64,000 bases of DNA from Daejeonella sp. H1SJ63. GTDB taxonomy: Bacteria > Bacteroidota > Bacteroidia > Sphingobacteriales > Sphingobacteriaceae. Each line of letters begins with the position of its first letter. Position 1 is the stretch's first letter. The translations under genes and the position numbers were made by a program. The DNA lies in contig NZ_JARKMZ010000020.1 in assembly GCF_029360775.1 (NCBI RefSeq), positions 105,881 to 169,880 on the forward strand. The letters are read 5' to 3'. The notes under the pieces are model-generated. The model was not told the origin of the DNA. It ran no database searches and saw nothing but the letters and a program-made list of their open reading frames with translations. Below, piece after piece: positions 43,110 to 52,516 of the stretch.

Positions 43110-44570
43110 ATGGGTAAAAGTAAAAAATCACCAGAAGCAACTACCTTAATCGATTACATTGACCGGCAAGCCCAAAAATGGAATCTGCGTGTAGAATACA
43201 AAACCGAGAGTTCAATAACTGTATGGACTAGTCCATTTATTGGTATTCATATTAGATTTTGGATAGAAAAAAATGATTTATTCTACTTTGACTTTTATTG
43301 CCGTACGTCATCATGGCACTACAATGGTGAACGTACCGATTTACATGACGCATTCAGCCTATTCTTTGCTATTTACCTTAAGCGATTGTCCATTTGTACT
43401 ACCAAGATTGTTAGTATCCTTAATCCCGCAACGGACTCTGATAGTGAAATATACGGCAATTATATAATTCCAATTCAGATTGATCCCAGTCTTATTGACA
43501 TTAAAACTTTAGATAGAAAGCGATTAGATGATCTTGTCGGTTCACTATTCACATTCGAAAAGTATATATGGAGGGAATACAATGGTTGCCCCTGTAAAGA
43601 GTGCAAAGAGCGCCTAGGATATACATTTGATTACCGGTGGGAAGGTGTTAACGTAAAGCAGTTTGAAAAGTTAAAATCCATCATTGGTTTTAATGAGCGG
43701 GTTAACTACATAGAACGTACGCTGCCGACTTGGTTTTATTACAGAAATTTCAAAAACCAGATTTCAGTAATAGAATCAGCAGAAATTATCGAATTTATTA
43801 GCGCATTAGCTGTTTCCGATGAAAAAAAATTAGAAGGTATTAATGGTGATTTAGTTCAGTCTTTAAATTTTTGTCATTTTTTTGAATTAAAAACAAAAAG
43901 AAAAATTTTTAAGCATTTCAAATCGTTAGAGGGTATTGAGCCAACAATTTTATTTCTGGAAAACAAGATCATAGGGATAGGAGAAAAATACATCTTGAGT
44001 ATTGATCGCGAGTGCGGTTTCAATGAATTCAAAACGGAGCGCGAAAAGGTTAGAGAACGTCATAATGCAGAATTTGACATGCTTTTTCAACCTTCCAAAT
44101 TAGTTTGGGCACCCATCGTCAAGGATGAGGTATTCGAGAATTTAATAAAGGATTTATTAGAGCGCGAGCCAAACGTATCAAGAGTTAGAAAGTTAGCTCA
44201 CACACGAGAACGAGACGCAGGTGTAGATCTTGTTGCAGAATGGCATATTCCTAAAGGTGTGGTTGAGCCGGGGGAAGATCCCTACGTTAAGTTAAATGTA
44301 ATTGTCCAATGCAAAGCATACAAAAGTGGTGTGGGAAAATCTGACGTTCAAGACATTCGCGATACTGTAGAACATCGCAACTATGATGGTTATTTCTTAG
44401 CCACATCGAGTTACACTAAAATGTCCCTCTCCGATCACTTAGACAAATTAAGGGTGTCTGGGAAACTTTGGATAGACTGGTGGACTTCATCAGAAATCGA
44501 GGAAAGACTTCGAAAACACGAAAACCTAATTCGTAAATACCGCCACATTCTCAGCTTTGAAACCTCATGA
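43110..44570 (+). CDS. Mrr-type restriction endonuclease-like protein
   Basis: 486 residues. The first 330 are not recognisable but include CPCKECKERLGY near 165-176, a possible zinc knuckle. The C-terminal 140 are a PD-(D/E)xK nuclease of the Mrr kind: FENLIKDLLE, D372 in DAGVDLVAEW, and QCK at about 399-401 in VIVQCKAYKSGVGKSDVQDI, then GYFLATSSYTKMS. It would cut DNA, presumably controlled by the GHKL ATPase encoded just upstream. No methyltransferase is next to the pair, so it is not a classical restriction-modification set. Confidence 0.75.
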   Translation: MGKSKKSPEATTLIDYIDRQAQKWNLRVEYKTESSITVWTSPFIGIHIRFWIEKNDLFYFDFYCRTSSWHYNGERTDLHDAFSLFFAIYLKRLSICTTKIVSILNPATDSDSEIYGNYIIPIQIDPSLIDIKTLDRKRLDDLVGSLFTFEKYIWREYNGCPCKECKERLGYTFDYRWEGVNVKQFEKLKSIIGFNERVNYIERTLPTWFYYRNFKNQISVIESAEIIEFISALAVSDEKKLEGINGDLVQSLNFCHFFELKTKRKIFKHFKSLEGIEPTILFLENKIIGIGEKYILSIDRECGFNEFKTEREKVRERHNAEFDMLFQPSKLVWAPIVKDEVFENLIKDLLEREPNVSRVRKLAHTRERDAGVDLVAEWHIPKGVVEPGEDPYVKLNVIVQCKAYKSGVGKSDVQDIRDTVEHRNYDGYFLATSSYTKMSLSDHLDKLRVSGKLWIDWWTSSEIEERLRKHENLIRKYRHILSFETS

Positions 44571-45061
44571 TTGCCCATAAACTCGATGCGGATTAAAGCT
44601 TGGCTTATAAGCTTCTAGTCTCTTTTTCTAATTGTAGATATTGCGTTCTACAGTATCACTAATTGCCATATAAGTATACACTGTATTCTTTCTTACCGGC
44701 TACAATAATTGCACGAGTGACTAGTATTAACTTACTATTTTTTCTATAATAATGTCTAATTAGTTTATCTAGTCTCTAATTAACTCGAATAGTATCTCTA
44801 ATTTTAGTCAGCTCAAAAGTTCGCCTATGAATGAAAGTCGAGAATGGAAATTACTCATTCGGGAGATAGGAAAACTGAAGAAGTTTCAAGCAGCCCAAAA
44901 ATACCACAACAATAACAAAAAGGATTCTAAAGATTGTTAAGAAATAAGAAATGTACCTATTTATAGCATTAATTAGACTATCAAAAAACTGTGAGAAAAA
45001 ATTCAAGTATTAACACTAAAACGCGACAAACAAATTAAAAAAATAGAAAATCTTATCGATT
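44571..45061. other. convergent intergenic region
   Basis: 490 bases between the ends of the nuclease gene (plus) and the SIR2 gene (minus). A/T-rich, with CTAATT repeated several times (44620-44820). A 37-codon frame at 44827-44940 (plus; MNESREWKLLIREIGKLKKF...) is the only coding-like piece and could be chance. Confidence 0.4.
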
Positions 45062-45904
45062 TCATTTTTTTGAAGCAACCAATTCAGCAATTATTTTCGT
45101 AAGTTCTGCATGATTATCTTTCGGGTCATAGGTAATTATATTGATATTAAAATCTTTACGCCAGCGCTGTTTTTCTGTTGTACTTATTTCATCCTGGTTT
45201 ATGAATGCATAGTGATCTGGAGTCCCCCCATGAAATATATGATGAATGAATCTTAAAACTAAAAGTAATTCTGGATCTTTTAGAGAAGCGCCTAGAAAAA
45301 GAATGTTATTCATTGAAAACATCGCCTGCAGTACACTTTGGTATCCCATCTCACTATAAAGGACCTTTCTATAATCTTTCTCTGTTAATATAATCTCCGA
45401 AGGAGCATCGTCAGCGCTACCATGAGCCTTTAAAATGAAAAATTCCGAATTGGTCATTTTGTAATTTATGGTTGCCGCATTTTTATACGTAAATTTTGGA
45501 GGGACGTCAGAATACTTAGTTATATAAGCTTGTTCTATTAACTGATCATAATTCGTAGTAACAATAAATCTTGGGTTGAGATCCATAGCCATGAGAAGAG
45601 CTTCACTGGGAATATACTTTTTGTCAAAAATTTCCTTAATGTACTTTTCGAACCCACCCGCCAATGTCTCACGTAGTTCCTCTGCTACCAGAAGATATTT
45701 GTCTGGATTGTCGATTAATGTAAGTAGTTCCTTTTCTCGCTCATCGTTGATTGCACCTATGTCTTTTGACTTTGAAGTAAGGCTCAATAGCAAATCCTTC
45801 CAACTTGGCAATCCTGAAGCTTGCGATAATCCAGCACCAATAAAAAGTCCGAATGCCCCTTTATTGAAATGCTCTATAAGCTGATTCGTGAGTTTTGATA
45901 CCAT
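45062..45904 (-). CDS. SIR2-family protein, probable NAD-degrading effector
   Basis: 280 residues of SIR2 fold: GAGLSQASGLPSW (23-35) is the NAD-binding loop, RFIVTTNYDQLIEQAY near 130 and LKAHGSADD near 162 (catalytic histidine) follow, then FLGASLKDPELLLVLRFIHHIF. There is no zinc-binding Cys set of deacetylase sirtuins. In bacterial defence, SIR2 proteins of this kind hydrolyse NAD+ after phage infection. Its ATG overlaps the stop of the DUF262 gene (TAATG), so it is translated from the Ssp-like operon, as the last gene. Confidence 0.82.
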   Translation of the reverse strand: MVSKLTNQLIEHFNKGAFGLFIGAGLSQASGLPSWKDLLLSLTSKSKDIGAINDEREKELLTLIDNPDKYLLVAEELRETLAGGFEKYIKEIFDKKYIPSEALLMAMDLNPRFIVTTNYDQLIEQAYITKYSDVPPKFTYKNAATINYKMTNSEFFILKAHGSADDAPSEIILTEKDYRKVLYSEMGYQSVLQAMFSMNNILFLGASLKDPELLLVLRFIHHIFHGGTPDHYAFINQDEISTTEKQRWRKDFNINIITYDPKDNHAELTKIIAELVASKK

Positions 45905-46950
45905 TACTGAAGAGTAAAATTAGAATCGTTGAAAAATTTAGATTGAAAGACGCGATTTCGGACTTTGAGGTTTTCCTTCAATGAACCTCCAGTTTTAAAC
46001 GCAATAATATAATCATAAAGGTCCTTATCATAAATATCTGATGACTTGTCCTCTATTAACACTTCGGGAGTTTTATTGTACTTTACCCTCTTTGTTTCAA
46101 AATCCCTTAAAGTATTTGCGAACTCTTGAGCTTTTAAACCTTTAAATGCTCCGATATTTTTGTATAACAAATAAAAAATGTCCACAAAGGCCCATTTATT
46201 CTTAAAAACACCCTTAAAAAAAAGATTGATTTCTTTCATTAATGTCAAGATCTGATCAGCTTTTTGCAATAAATCTTGAAATGAAACTATTGTTGCGTTC
46301 GCAAACTCCAAATAAAGGTTCTTCATATCTACCCCTTTAATATTTCTCATGCAATCGTAGTGACAAGCTGTAAGAGCATTATCTAAATAATCTTGATGTT
46401 TGTATCTGCCATTTTTTATTTTACATTCTTTCTCATTGAAAAATTCGTGTACGTTTGCTAATGCAATTATTGCAAAACCGATGTTGGACGCTATTGCATG
46501 CCGCAACTCCACTGAATTTAGTTTTTCGCCCATCTGCAATCTTGCGAATAGAGTTCTGATTTCCTCTTGTGAATAATCAGTTACTACTGCGAGAGAAATT
46601 GGAAAGTTTAAGAGTTTATCTTTCAAGATAGGGTTTTTCACAATCTCTGTAAAGCTATATCCTTTAATATTTACGCCCTCAATTATACTGTCGTCTAGTT
46701 TATATTCAAGATTTGCAAATTCCCAAATTGCTCGCATTCTTTGTTGACCATCAATAACTTCATATTTAAACATCTGGCCTTGACTGACGTAAAATTTAGG
46801 CAAGTCATACCCTCGAAGAATACTATCGATTAATAATTTTTTCTTTGGAGGGAGCCAAACAGAAGTCCTTTGGTATTGTGGTTTGGGATCAATTTGATTC
46901 TTTAAACTGATGACTTCTTTAATGGTGATTTGTTTAGGGGAGATTTTCAT
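45904..46950 (-). CDS. DUF262 domain protein, SspE-N-terminal-like
   Basis: 348 residues from the ATG at 46950 (MKISPKQITI), 4 bases after the upstream stop; a frame to 46992 would overlap that gene and breaks the family start. DUF262 motifs: QYQRTSVW (25-32) and IDGQQRMRAIWEF (66-78). In SspE this NTPase domain senses phosphorothioate DNA and is fused to a DUF1524 HNH nuclease. Here no HNH motif follows; the C-terminal 150 residues are helical and unrecognised. It is therefore a nuclease-less DUF262 protein, translationally coupled to SIR2. Confidence 0.78.
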   Translation of the reverse strand: MKISPKQITIKEVISLKNQIDPKPQYQRTSVWLPPKKKLLIDSILRGYDLPKFYVSQGQMFKYEVIDGQQRMRAIWEFANLEYKLDDSIIEGVNIKGYSFTEIVKNPILKDKLLNFPISLAVVTDYSQEEIRTLFARLQMGEKLNSVELRHAIASNIGFAIIALANVHEFFNEKECKIKNGRYKHQDYLDNALTACHYDCMRNIKGVDMKNLYLEFANATIVSFQDLLQKADQILTLMKEINLFFKGVFKNKWAFVDIFYLLYKNIGAFKGLKAQEFANTLRDFETKRVKYNKTPEVLIEDKSSDIYDKDLYDYIIAFKTGGSLKENLKVRNRVFQSKFFNDSNFTLQ

Positions 46951-46954
46951 GAGC

Positions 46955-48064
46955 TTAAATAAAACAAGCCGCACAACCTTCTTCTTCAGCATCCAGAATA
47001 TCTATTAGCTTATTTGAGCGATGGTTTTTAACGGCCGTTTGTTGTTTGAGTAAAAAGTCTTCTTTTATCTGTTTGATACGATCCGGATTAATTAGTTCTT
47101 CCAAGCGTTCATCCTGCATCCAGGTATAACCATCTTTTTCATATTCCATAGCCAGAAAGAACTTTGCCGGGTTCTGCTCATACAACCACACCCATTCTAT
47201 TTTACGCTGGAAGAAACAAAAGAAACAGCCGGAGCGGCTACGGTTGTATTTACCGGTCTGTCCGTTTATCTCATAAGGAATTTCCTCATAATACGCAGGA
47301 ACCCCCACTCCACTTTCCTTTAAAATTCTGAAAATATCATCCCTAATTAAAATTTCCTCATTATTAAGTAAGGGAAAGTTATCTACTAATGAAATCGGGA
47401 AAGACGACTCTTTTAACGACTGGAATACTACATGGTTAAATTCTTTTATCCCCAGGCCCATTAAGGCTCTTTGCTTCTGGGATTGGATATAAGAAAGCGA
47501 CAAAGGTGTTTTAAGAATATCTATAGCTCTTTGATACAGGTTATTGGTTAACTGATCTTTATATAATACTCTCAGCAAATGCTGGTTCTCATTTTTAAGA
47601 ACCTTTGATATAACTTCTTCACTCCAGATATTTTCCCGGAAAGGAAAAATTGATTGGACATGAGGCTTCGTTGATATATAACCCTCACGCTCTTCATCAC
47701 CACGAATACCCACATAGGAAATTACCGGGGTGTTACCTATATAATTCTCAAAGGGCTCAATTTTCAGTTTCTGAGTGCACCAGCGGGCATTGGAAGATGG
47801 AAGATAACCTCCGTACAAATTATGGTAGAAATCAAAAGGGTTATCATGATCTGCAGTTTTAGCATATAGCTTTTGAATGGATACACCCAGCTTGGATTCC
47901 AGGTTCCTGATAAGCTGGTATGTTTCATCCAGTTCCTTTCCTGTATCGCAGGTATAAAACTCGATATCCATTTCAGGATACAGGTTTTTCATATAGATGG
48001 CTAAAGCGGCACTGTCTTTACCTCCTGAGATACCCAATACATGCCTGACCTCCTTATTTTGCAT
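46955..48064 (-). CDS. PAPS-reductase-like (DndC/SspD-type) protein
   Basis: 369 residues of the adenine-nucleotide alpha-hydrolase fold. PP-loop SGGKDS at 13-18, then FYTCDTGKELDETYQLI, NARWCTQKLKIEPF and YVGIRGDEER; a second Cys pair in GCFFCFFQRKIEWVW near residue 280 and more cysteines at the very C-terminus (EGCAACFI) fit an Fe-S cluster. Relatives DndC and SspD help place sulfur into the DNA backbone; BrxP of BREX is also related. It overlaps the ATPase gene upstream by 11 bases. Confidence 0.82.
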   Translation of the reverse strand: MQNKEVRHVLGISGGKDSAALAIYMKNLYPEMDIEFYTCDTGKELDETYQLIRNLESKLGVSIQKLYAKTADHDNPFDFYHNLYGGYLPSSNARWCTQKLKIEPFENYIGNTPVISYVGIRGDEEREGYISTKPHVQSIFPFRENIWSEEVISKVLKNENQHLLRVLYKDQLTNNLYQRAIDILKTPLSLSYIQSQKQRALMGLGIKEFNHVVFQSLKESSFPISLVDNFPLLNNEEILIRDDIFRILKESGVGVPAYYEEIPYEINGQTGKYNRSRSGCFFCFFQRKIEWVWLYEQNPAKFFLAMEYEKDGYTWMQDERLEELINPDRIKQIKEDFLLKQQTAVKNHRSNKLIDILDAEEEGCAACFI

Positions 48065-51000
48065 CTTTATCTAATTCTTTCTTAAGCAGATTAGCCAATA
48101 TAGCGATTTTTTCAGAATGATTTCGTTCATCAATTAGCAAAGTGATCTCATTTTCTAGTGAACGGATCTGTTCTGTTTGACCTTTTGGAAAACGTATGAG
48201 TTTCTGTTTGATCGAACTTCCAGGTGAGGATAGTTCAAATTTAAATACTTCCTCCTGCTCCAGATTGACCTCCCTGAGGGCAATGTCATTTAAATTATCT
48301 AATTCATGGATCAGGTTCAGGAAGCGTTCCTGCAATTGGTCTACATCCTGATCTGACAAATTATCTAATGTTTTACCGATTGTTGCCTGGGCTATTGAGG
48401 AAAGCCATGCTGTCCGGTCTTCCAATGGAGAACACAGCCTGTCATAAAAAGTTTTCTGATACGGTAATAGCAGATATTGTTTCAAAGAACGCTCGTAACG
48501 TTTTCTGAATTGTTCCTTATATTGAATAAAAGTATAAGGCAGGCTCCAAATTGAATTTATGACAGATTCAAAATAATTCAATAATTCATCGTATGCATTT
48601 CGTAATTCCCTGATTGCAGTTTGAAGATCAGCACTAAATGATTTCAAAAGTTCTGGTGTCTTATTTAATTGCACCATGTCATAGCCTAGGGCATTCGGAA
48701 AGTCTTCGAAAAAAAGTTTCTCAGGATCTTCAGCTTCAGTCAGTGCCTTTCTAATCATAAGGGTTTTTCTGCTCAGCTTTTTTGTACTTTTAGCATAGGG
48801 TTTAAGCTCTTTATAGAATTTAACAAAAGGTGCTATTGTCTTTATGAAAGCCTTATTAGAGGTTTGTTTCTCTTCACTAAGAGATAATAGCTCCCTGTAT
48901 TGATTAAATAAACTTACCCTGATTCCGTCAGTATCAAATGATTTGATGTTATACTGAGCCGGATTTTTCACCAGAACCTCCAATACTTCCGCATCTAGTT
49001 CCGGTATGAAACCATTTTTACCGTAGAGTGCAAAATCTTCGCTTTTAATCAGGAGATAGATCGGTATCCAGAAATCTAAAAATCCTCGCTTTAGTTTGAA
49101 TTTTCCATGTTCCAAAAGATCATAAAACTCTTCCAGGTTTCGTTTAGACCCTCTGCTGCTTTGTACGAATTGGTTACAAGCTTCAAATAAAGGTATAAAA
49201 TTACATGGATCATTCGCCGGGTCTGTTATTTCCTGCAGAACCCAGCCATTCTCGGTTTTTCGATGAATACCTGTTTCAAGTAATAACGATAAGTAAATAC
49301 TTTTTTCCGGAGGAAACTTTTCAATATTTAACCCCTCTTTATTTTCATTCTGAATGATCGACTCTAACAAATTTTTTCTTGCCGTTGAAATGGCCGCAGA
49401 CAACTTTGATTTGTTTGCTAATTCGCTAATAAATATTGGAGTTAAAGGATAAATTTCTTCAACAATTTCCGAGAGAAAACCATTCAGGTGTTTACTATTT
49501 CTAAAAATCTTCTCATTTCCCCTGTAATACCATTTCACAGAATCAGGGTCATAAAAGCCTTCATACAGAAAATGGTTTAACAGGTTTTTTTGAATATCGA
49601 TGATCGAGCTTAATTCCCGCTGAATAATTCTGTCATTAGGATATTTAGCCTTCGCTATTTCTGCCTTCTCAACTTCTTCAATAGCATGCTGTATATCTTC
49701 AACCCTTAAAAAATGAGCATATAGAATGGCGTGTTCGTTCGCGGCCGAAGCTTTTCCTATATCAGAACCCTTAATTTGTTCATTAAAGATCAGGTTGATA
49801 AATCCGTCAACCTGCCCGGCGGGTTTAGAAGCAATATAGGGCGTATCAGTTATTTTATATTCGAAAACCCGGGGAGTACCCTTATCAAAATATGCCTTCT
49901 TAGCTGATACCGGTGCTAAAGGGAAGTAACTGTTTAAAAACCCTACAATGTTTTTAGACCGGCTTATTTCTAAGCCAGCCTCCTGTATGGCGTCATCAAT
50001 ATCAACAACAGTAGTCTCAGAATAAAAATACCTGTGGGAATGTTTATTAAAAGCTATCAGGTTTCTTTTTTGGAGGTCTTCAATAGCTTCTAAAACACCC
50101 GTTTTCTTGCTCGTAAGCTCTATATACTGACTAAGGAAATTCTTTTCAAGCTTTGCCCCTGCATGGCTGAAAATATTCAGAAGTCCGATCGTTTTTATAA
50201 GCGTCTGGTACAGCGTATGTTTTTCTTCCTCAACTTCCCCCTCTACTCTTTCCAGTGAATTCTTAATTTCTGCCCATTTATTATAATGGATATTGGCCTT
50301 TGAGTTTAAGAAAGAATAAAGATTGTAGTTCAGGTAGTCATAAACATTCGCTACCGAGTAGAAATTCTGCTGTTGGACTTTAGATTTAAAATCCTCCAGG
50401 CCATAAAAATTATTAGTACCCAAAAATGTGAACAGGGACCGTTCATTTTGCCCGTACTGCTGTAAGGCTAGTACAAGGATACTGGCTGAGAGTAAATCGA
50501 GAGGATATATTTTTTTTGCTATATCCTGATCAAAATAATCCTTTAAAGGAAATGCTTTGGCAACTGCTATTACCTCCAGCAAATTCGGGATATAACTTTC
50601 AAGATGATCGGGAAGGGTAGCATTTATCCTTTTGCTTGCCAGTAAAAGAAGTTGCTCAACAGGCTCATTAAAAGTTAATTCTCTGAATCTGCCTTTTACT
50701 TTATTCCATTCATTACGCTGCGTATTGTTTAAATTAATAGCATAGGCAGAAAAATCCTGGTGAAGCGTGGTGATAAAGGCCGCTTCACAGTCGGAATTAT
50801 TAATCAACTCTGCTATTTGCTGTAGAAAGTATATTTCCTGTTCAGCGCCGTTTACAGAAGCAAATTCTAAAAATTTACCAAACTCATCAATCATTAAAAT
50901 GACACCTCTGCCTTTGGAATTTGCTCCTTTGATAAGTTTTTCCAGATCGTTGAGGATTTCCTGAGGTCTGCTCTTTTTTGAGCCTATAAGCAATTTAACA

Positions 51001-51296
51001 CTATCAATAATAGAATTATAGCCGCCAACTAACTTTAAAATATCAAACCGTTTATATTTCTTCCAGTCTGTACCCTCTACAAAAAGCTTTTCTTCGTTTA
51101 AATGATATTCGAGTGCATTGAGGAAAGAAGATTTACCGGTTCCATACGCCCCGATTAAATTAATGGATCGCAAGCCGGAAGTGTAATTATTTACAATAGC
51201 ATCAAATACTTCCTGGACATTCGGAGTAATAAGATATTGAGAAACATCAAAGCTGTTAATCAATATGTTCTGTGAGGGTGAAAAACTCCTAAGCAT
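48054..51296 (-). CDS. large P-loop ATPase (SspC-like)
   Basis: 1080 residues. Walker A GAYGTGKSS (49-57) and Walker B VILMIDEFGKF (132-142) near the N-terminus, then about 900 residues of mostly helical sequence with a winged-helix-like stretch (about 385-420, AIEDLQKRNLIAFNKHSHRYFYSE). Position between a DUF4007 gene and a PAPS-reductase-like gene matches SspC of Ssp phosphorothioation systems; BREX and other defence ATPases share the architecture. Overlaps the DUF4007 gene by 8 bases and the next gene by 11. Confidence 0.78.
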   Translation of the reverse strand: MLRSFSPSQNILINSFDVSQYLITPNVQEVFDAIVNNYTSGLRSINLIGAYGTGKSSFLNALEYHLNEEKLFVEGTDWKKYKRFDILKLVGGYNSIIDSVKLLIGSKKSRPQEILNDLEKLIKGANSKGRGVILMIDEFGKFLEFASVNGAEQEIYFLQQIAELINNSDCEAAFITTLHQDFSAYAINLNNTQRNEWNKVKGRFRELTFNEPVEQLLLLASKRINATLPDHLESYIPNLLEVIAVAKAFPLKDYFDQDIAKKIYPLDLLSASILVLALQQYGQNERSLFTFLGTNNFYGLEDFKSKVQQQNFYSVANVYDYLNYNLYSFLNSKANIHYNKWAEIKNSLERVEGEVEEEKHTLYQTLIKTIGLLNIFSHAGAKLEKNFLSQYIELTSKKTGVLEAIEDLQKRNLIAFNKHSHRYFYSETTVVDIDDAIQEAGLEISRSKNIVGFLNSYFPLAPVSAKKAYFDKGTPRVFEYKITDTPYIASKPAGQVDGFINLIFNEQIKGSDIGKASAANEHAILYAHFLRVEDIQHAIEEVEKAEIAKAKYPNDRIIQRELSSIIDIQKNLLNHFLYEGFYDPDSVKWYYRGNEKIFRNSKHLNGFLSEIVEEIYPLTPIFISELANKSKLSAAISTARKNLLESIIQNENKEGLNIEKFPPEKSIYLSLLLETGIHRKTENGWVLQEITDPANDPCNFIPLFEACNQFVQSSRGSKRNLEEFYDLLEHGKFKLKRGFLDFWIPIYLLIKSEDFALYGKNGFIPELDAEVLEVLVKNPAQYNIKSFDTDGIRVSLFNQYRELLSLSEEKQTSNKAFIKTIAPFVKFYKELKPYAKSTKKLSRKTLMIRKALTEAEDPEKLFFEDFPNALGYDMVQLNKTPELLKSFSADLQTAIRELRNAYDELLNYFESVINSIWSLPYTFIQYKEQFRKRYERSLKQYLLLPYQKTFYDRLCSPLEDRTAWLSSIAQATIGKTLDNLSDQDVDQLQERFLNLIHELDNLNDIALREVNLEQEEVFKFELSSPGSSIKQKLIRFPKGQTEQIRSLENEITLLIDERNHSEKIAILANLLKKELDKDAK

Positions 51297-52164
51297 AATA
51301 CCGGTTTAAAACTTCCCACTTATCTATTTGTCTTTTAACCTGTAACACACGGTTACCGGCCGTTTCGTTATAATTATATTCATCTGGCCGTACTTCTGCC
51401 AACTCCTTCAATTTCTCTTCAAGTCCCCTTTCTGTCATGCAGAATATATTTCCCGGTGAATTATTGCCTTCCAGTAGATCCTTAAAGCCAATAGATTGGA
51501 TCTGACAGCCATAATTATCTAAAATAGCGAAACAAAATATCTCTAAAGGCAGATCATCTCTGCTTTCCCTGATCACCCGGAACCACTGGGTTGTCTTTTC
51601 CGTTAAGGCAGGTCTTGTAAATGGCCTGATCAGGTTTAATTCTATTAACAGGTTGGCAGTTTCATCTTCGATGTCGGCTTTCCCGTCATCAGAACGATGA
51701 TAGGTACGTAAAAAGACATTCACATCAGATTCGTAAGTCTTATCGCTTAAATATTTCTGATCATGTTCTTCTGTCTTTCTTTTTAAAAAAGAAATTAGCT
51801 GTTCCCTGGTAAATTCATTCTTCTCTTTTAAGAACTGGTTAAAGAAAGAATTGCTGATAAATACCCTCTCATTTTTGATAATCGAGTAATGTAAGAGCCA
51901 GAGAGATGCACTATCTTCCAGATATGGATCGTATGATCCGAAAAGACGGGTTCCCAATTCGGTTGGCTGTTCTGATGTTGTATCCAAGATATTGAAACCT
52001 TTAAGCCAGAATCTTATAGCCGTAACCATATTCTTACCCACACCTAACCTCACCACGGCATCTTCCTGGGAAAAGGATTGCCCTTGCAGTACGAAATCAT
52101 ATCCCTTCTTAAGCCATGAATGCCTGCAAACGAAAGTTTCATGTCCGCTAAATCCTATTCTCAT
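51289..52164 (-). CDS. DUF4007 protein (SspB-like)
   Basis: 291 residues. The DUF4007 signature is complete: FSGHETFVCRHSWLKKGYDFV at 4-24 (given here by its key residues GHETF and WLKKG), VRLGVGKNMVTAIRFWLKGFNIL at about 39-61, and YDPYLEDSASLWLLHYSII. In Ssp systems the DUF4007 protein SspB is reported as the DNA nickase that opens one strand for sulfur insertion. First gene of the five-gene operon. No cysteine desulfurase (SspA/DndA) is in the window; a chromosomal IscS could serve. Confidence 0.8.
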   Translation of the reverse strand: MRIGFSGHETFVCRHSWLKKGYDFVLQGQSFSQEDAVVRLGVGKNMVTAIRFWLKGFNILDTTSEQPTELGTRLFGSYDPYLEDSASLWLLHYSIIKNERVFISNSFFNQFLKEKNEFTREQLISFLKRKTEEHDQKYLSDKTYESDVNVFLRTYHRSDDGKADIEDETANLLIELNLIRPFTRPALTEKTTQWFRVIRESRDDLPLEIFCFAILDNYGCQIQSIGFKDLLEGNNSPGNIFCMTERGLEEKLKELAEVRPDEYNYNETAGNRVLQVKRQIDKWEVLNRYYA

Positions 52165-52311
52165 AAATAACAGTTAAAACGAATTAAATTGATTTTTTAA
52201 AAGTTTTCAACATCCTTTAAGCATTAAAATCTGCTGGTCGCATGCGGTTCGAATAGCAAATCACTACTTTTTGTGTGAATAACTAAAAATCATTTTAATA
52301 AAATCAAAACT

Positions 52312-52437
52312 TATTTTTGTTAAACATGAAAAGGAGCAAAAAGCTCCCTTTCCCAATTTCAATAAAGAAACAATATTCAGGCAAGAATATTGGTATTTGC
52401 AAACCCTGGAGCTGATCTCTTCGGGGTTTGTTTTTAA
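52312..52437 (+). ncRNA. candidate small RNA of about 115 nt
   Basis: A -7 box TATTTTTG (52312-52319) is followed by three successive hairpins: GGAGC/GCTCC (52333-52347), CAATATTC/GAATATTG (52371-52392, perfect) and CAAACCC/GGGTTTG (52400-52430). The last runs into TTTTT, a terminator on the plus strand. The whole is transcribed away from the Ssp-like operon and towards the 3' end of the gene at 52517. No family recognised; no clear -33 box. Confidence 0.5.
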
Positions 52438-52516
52438 TATACAAAACTATTGATTTATGCTTTATTGCAATGGAGAATTTACTAACATCTCCACCCACCA
52501 TTATTTAAATTCAAAC

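Noticed and set aside
45062..52164. BREX type 4 system
   Set aside because: A PAPS-reductase-like protein and a large ATPase are also found there, but no PglZ or BrxL gene is present, and the DUF4007 protein points to Ssp.
45062..52164. Classical Dnd (DndBCDE) system
   Set aside because: Only the DndC-like protein is present; DndB, DndD and DndE were not seen.
52304..52501. 65-codon open frame, minus strand
   Set aside because: It covers the hairpins of the candidate small RNA and has no protein-like pattern.
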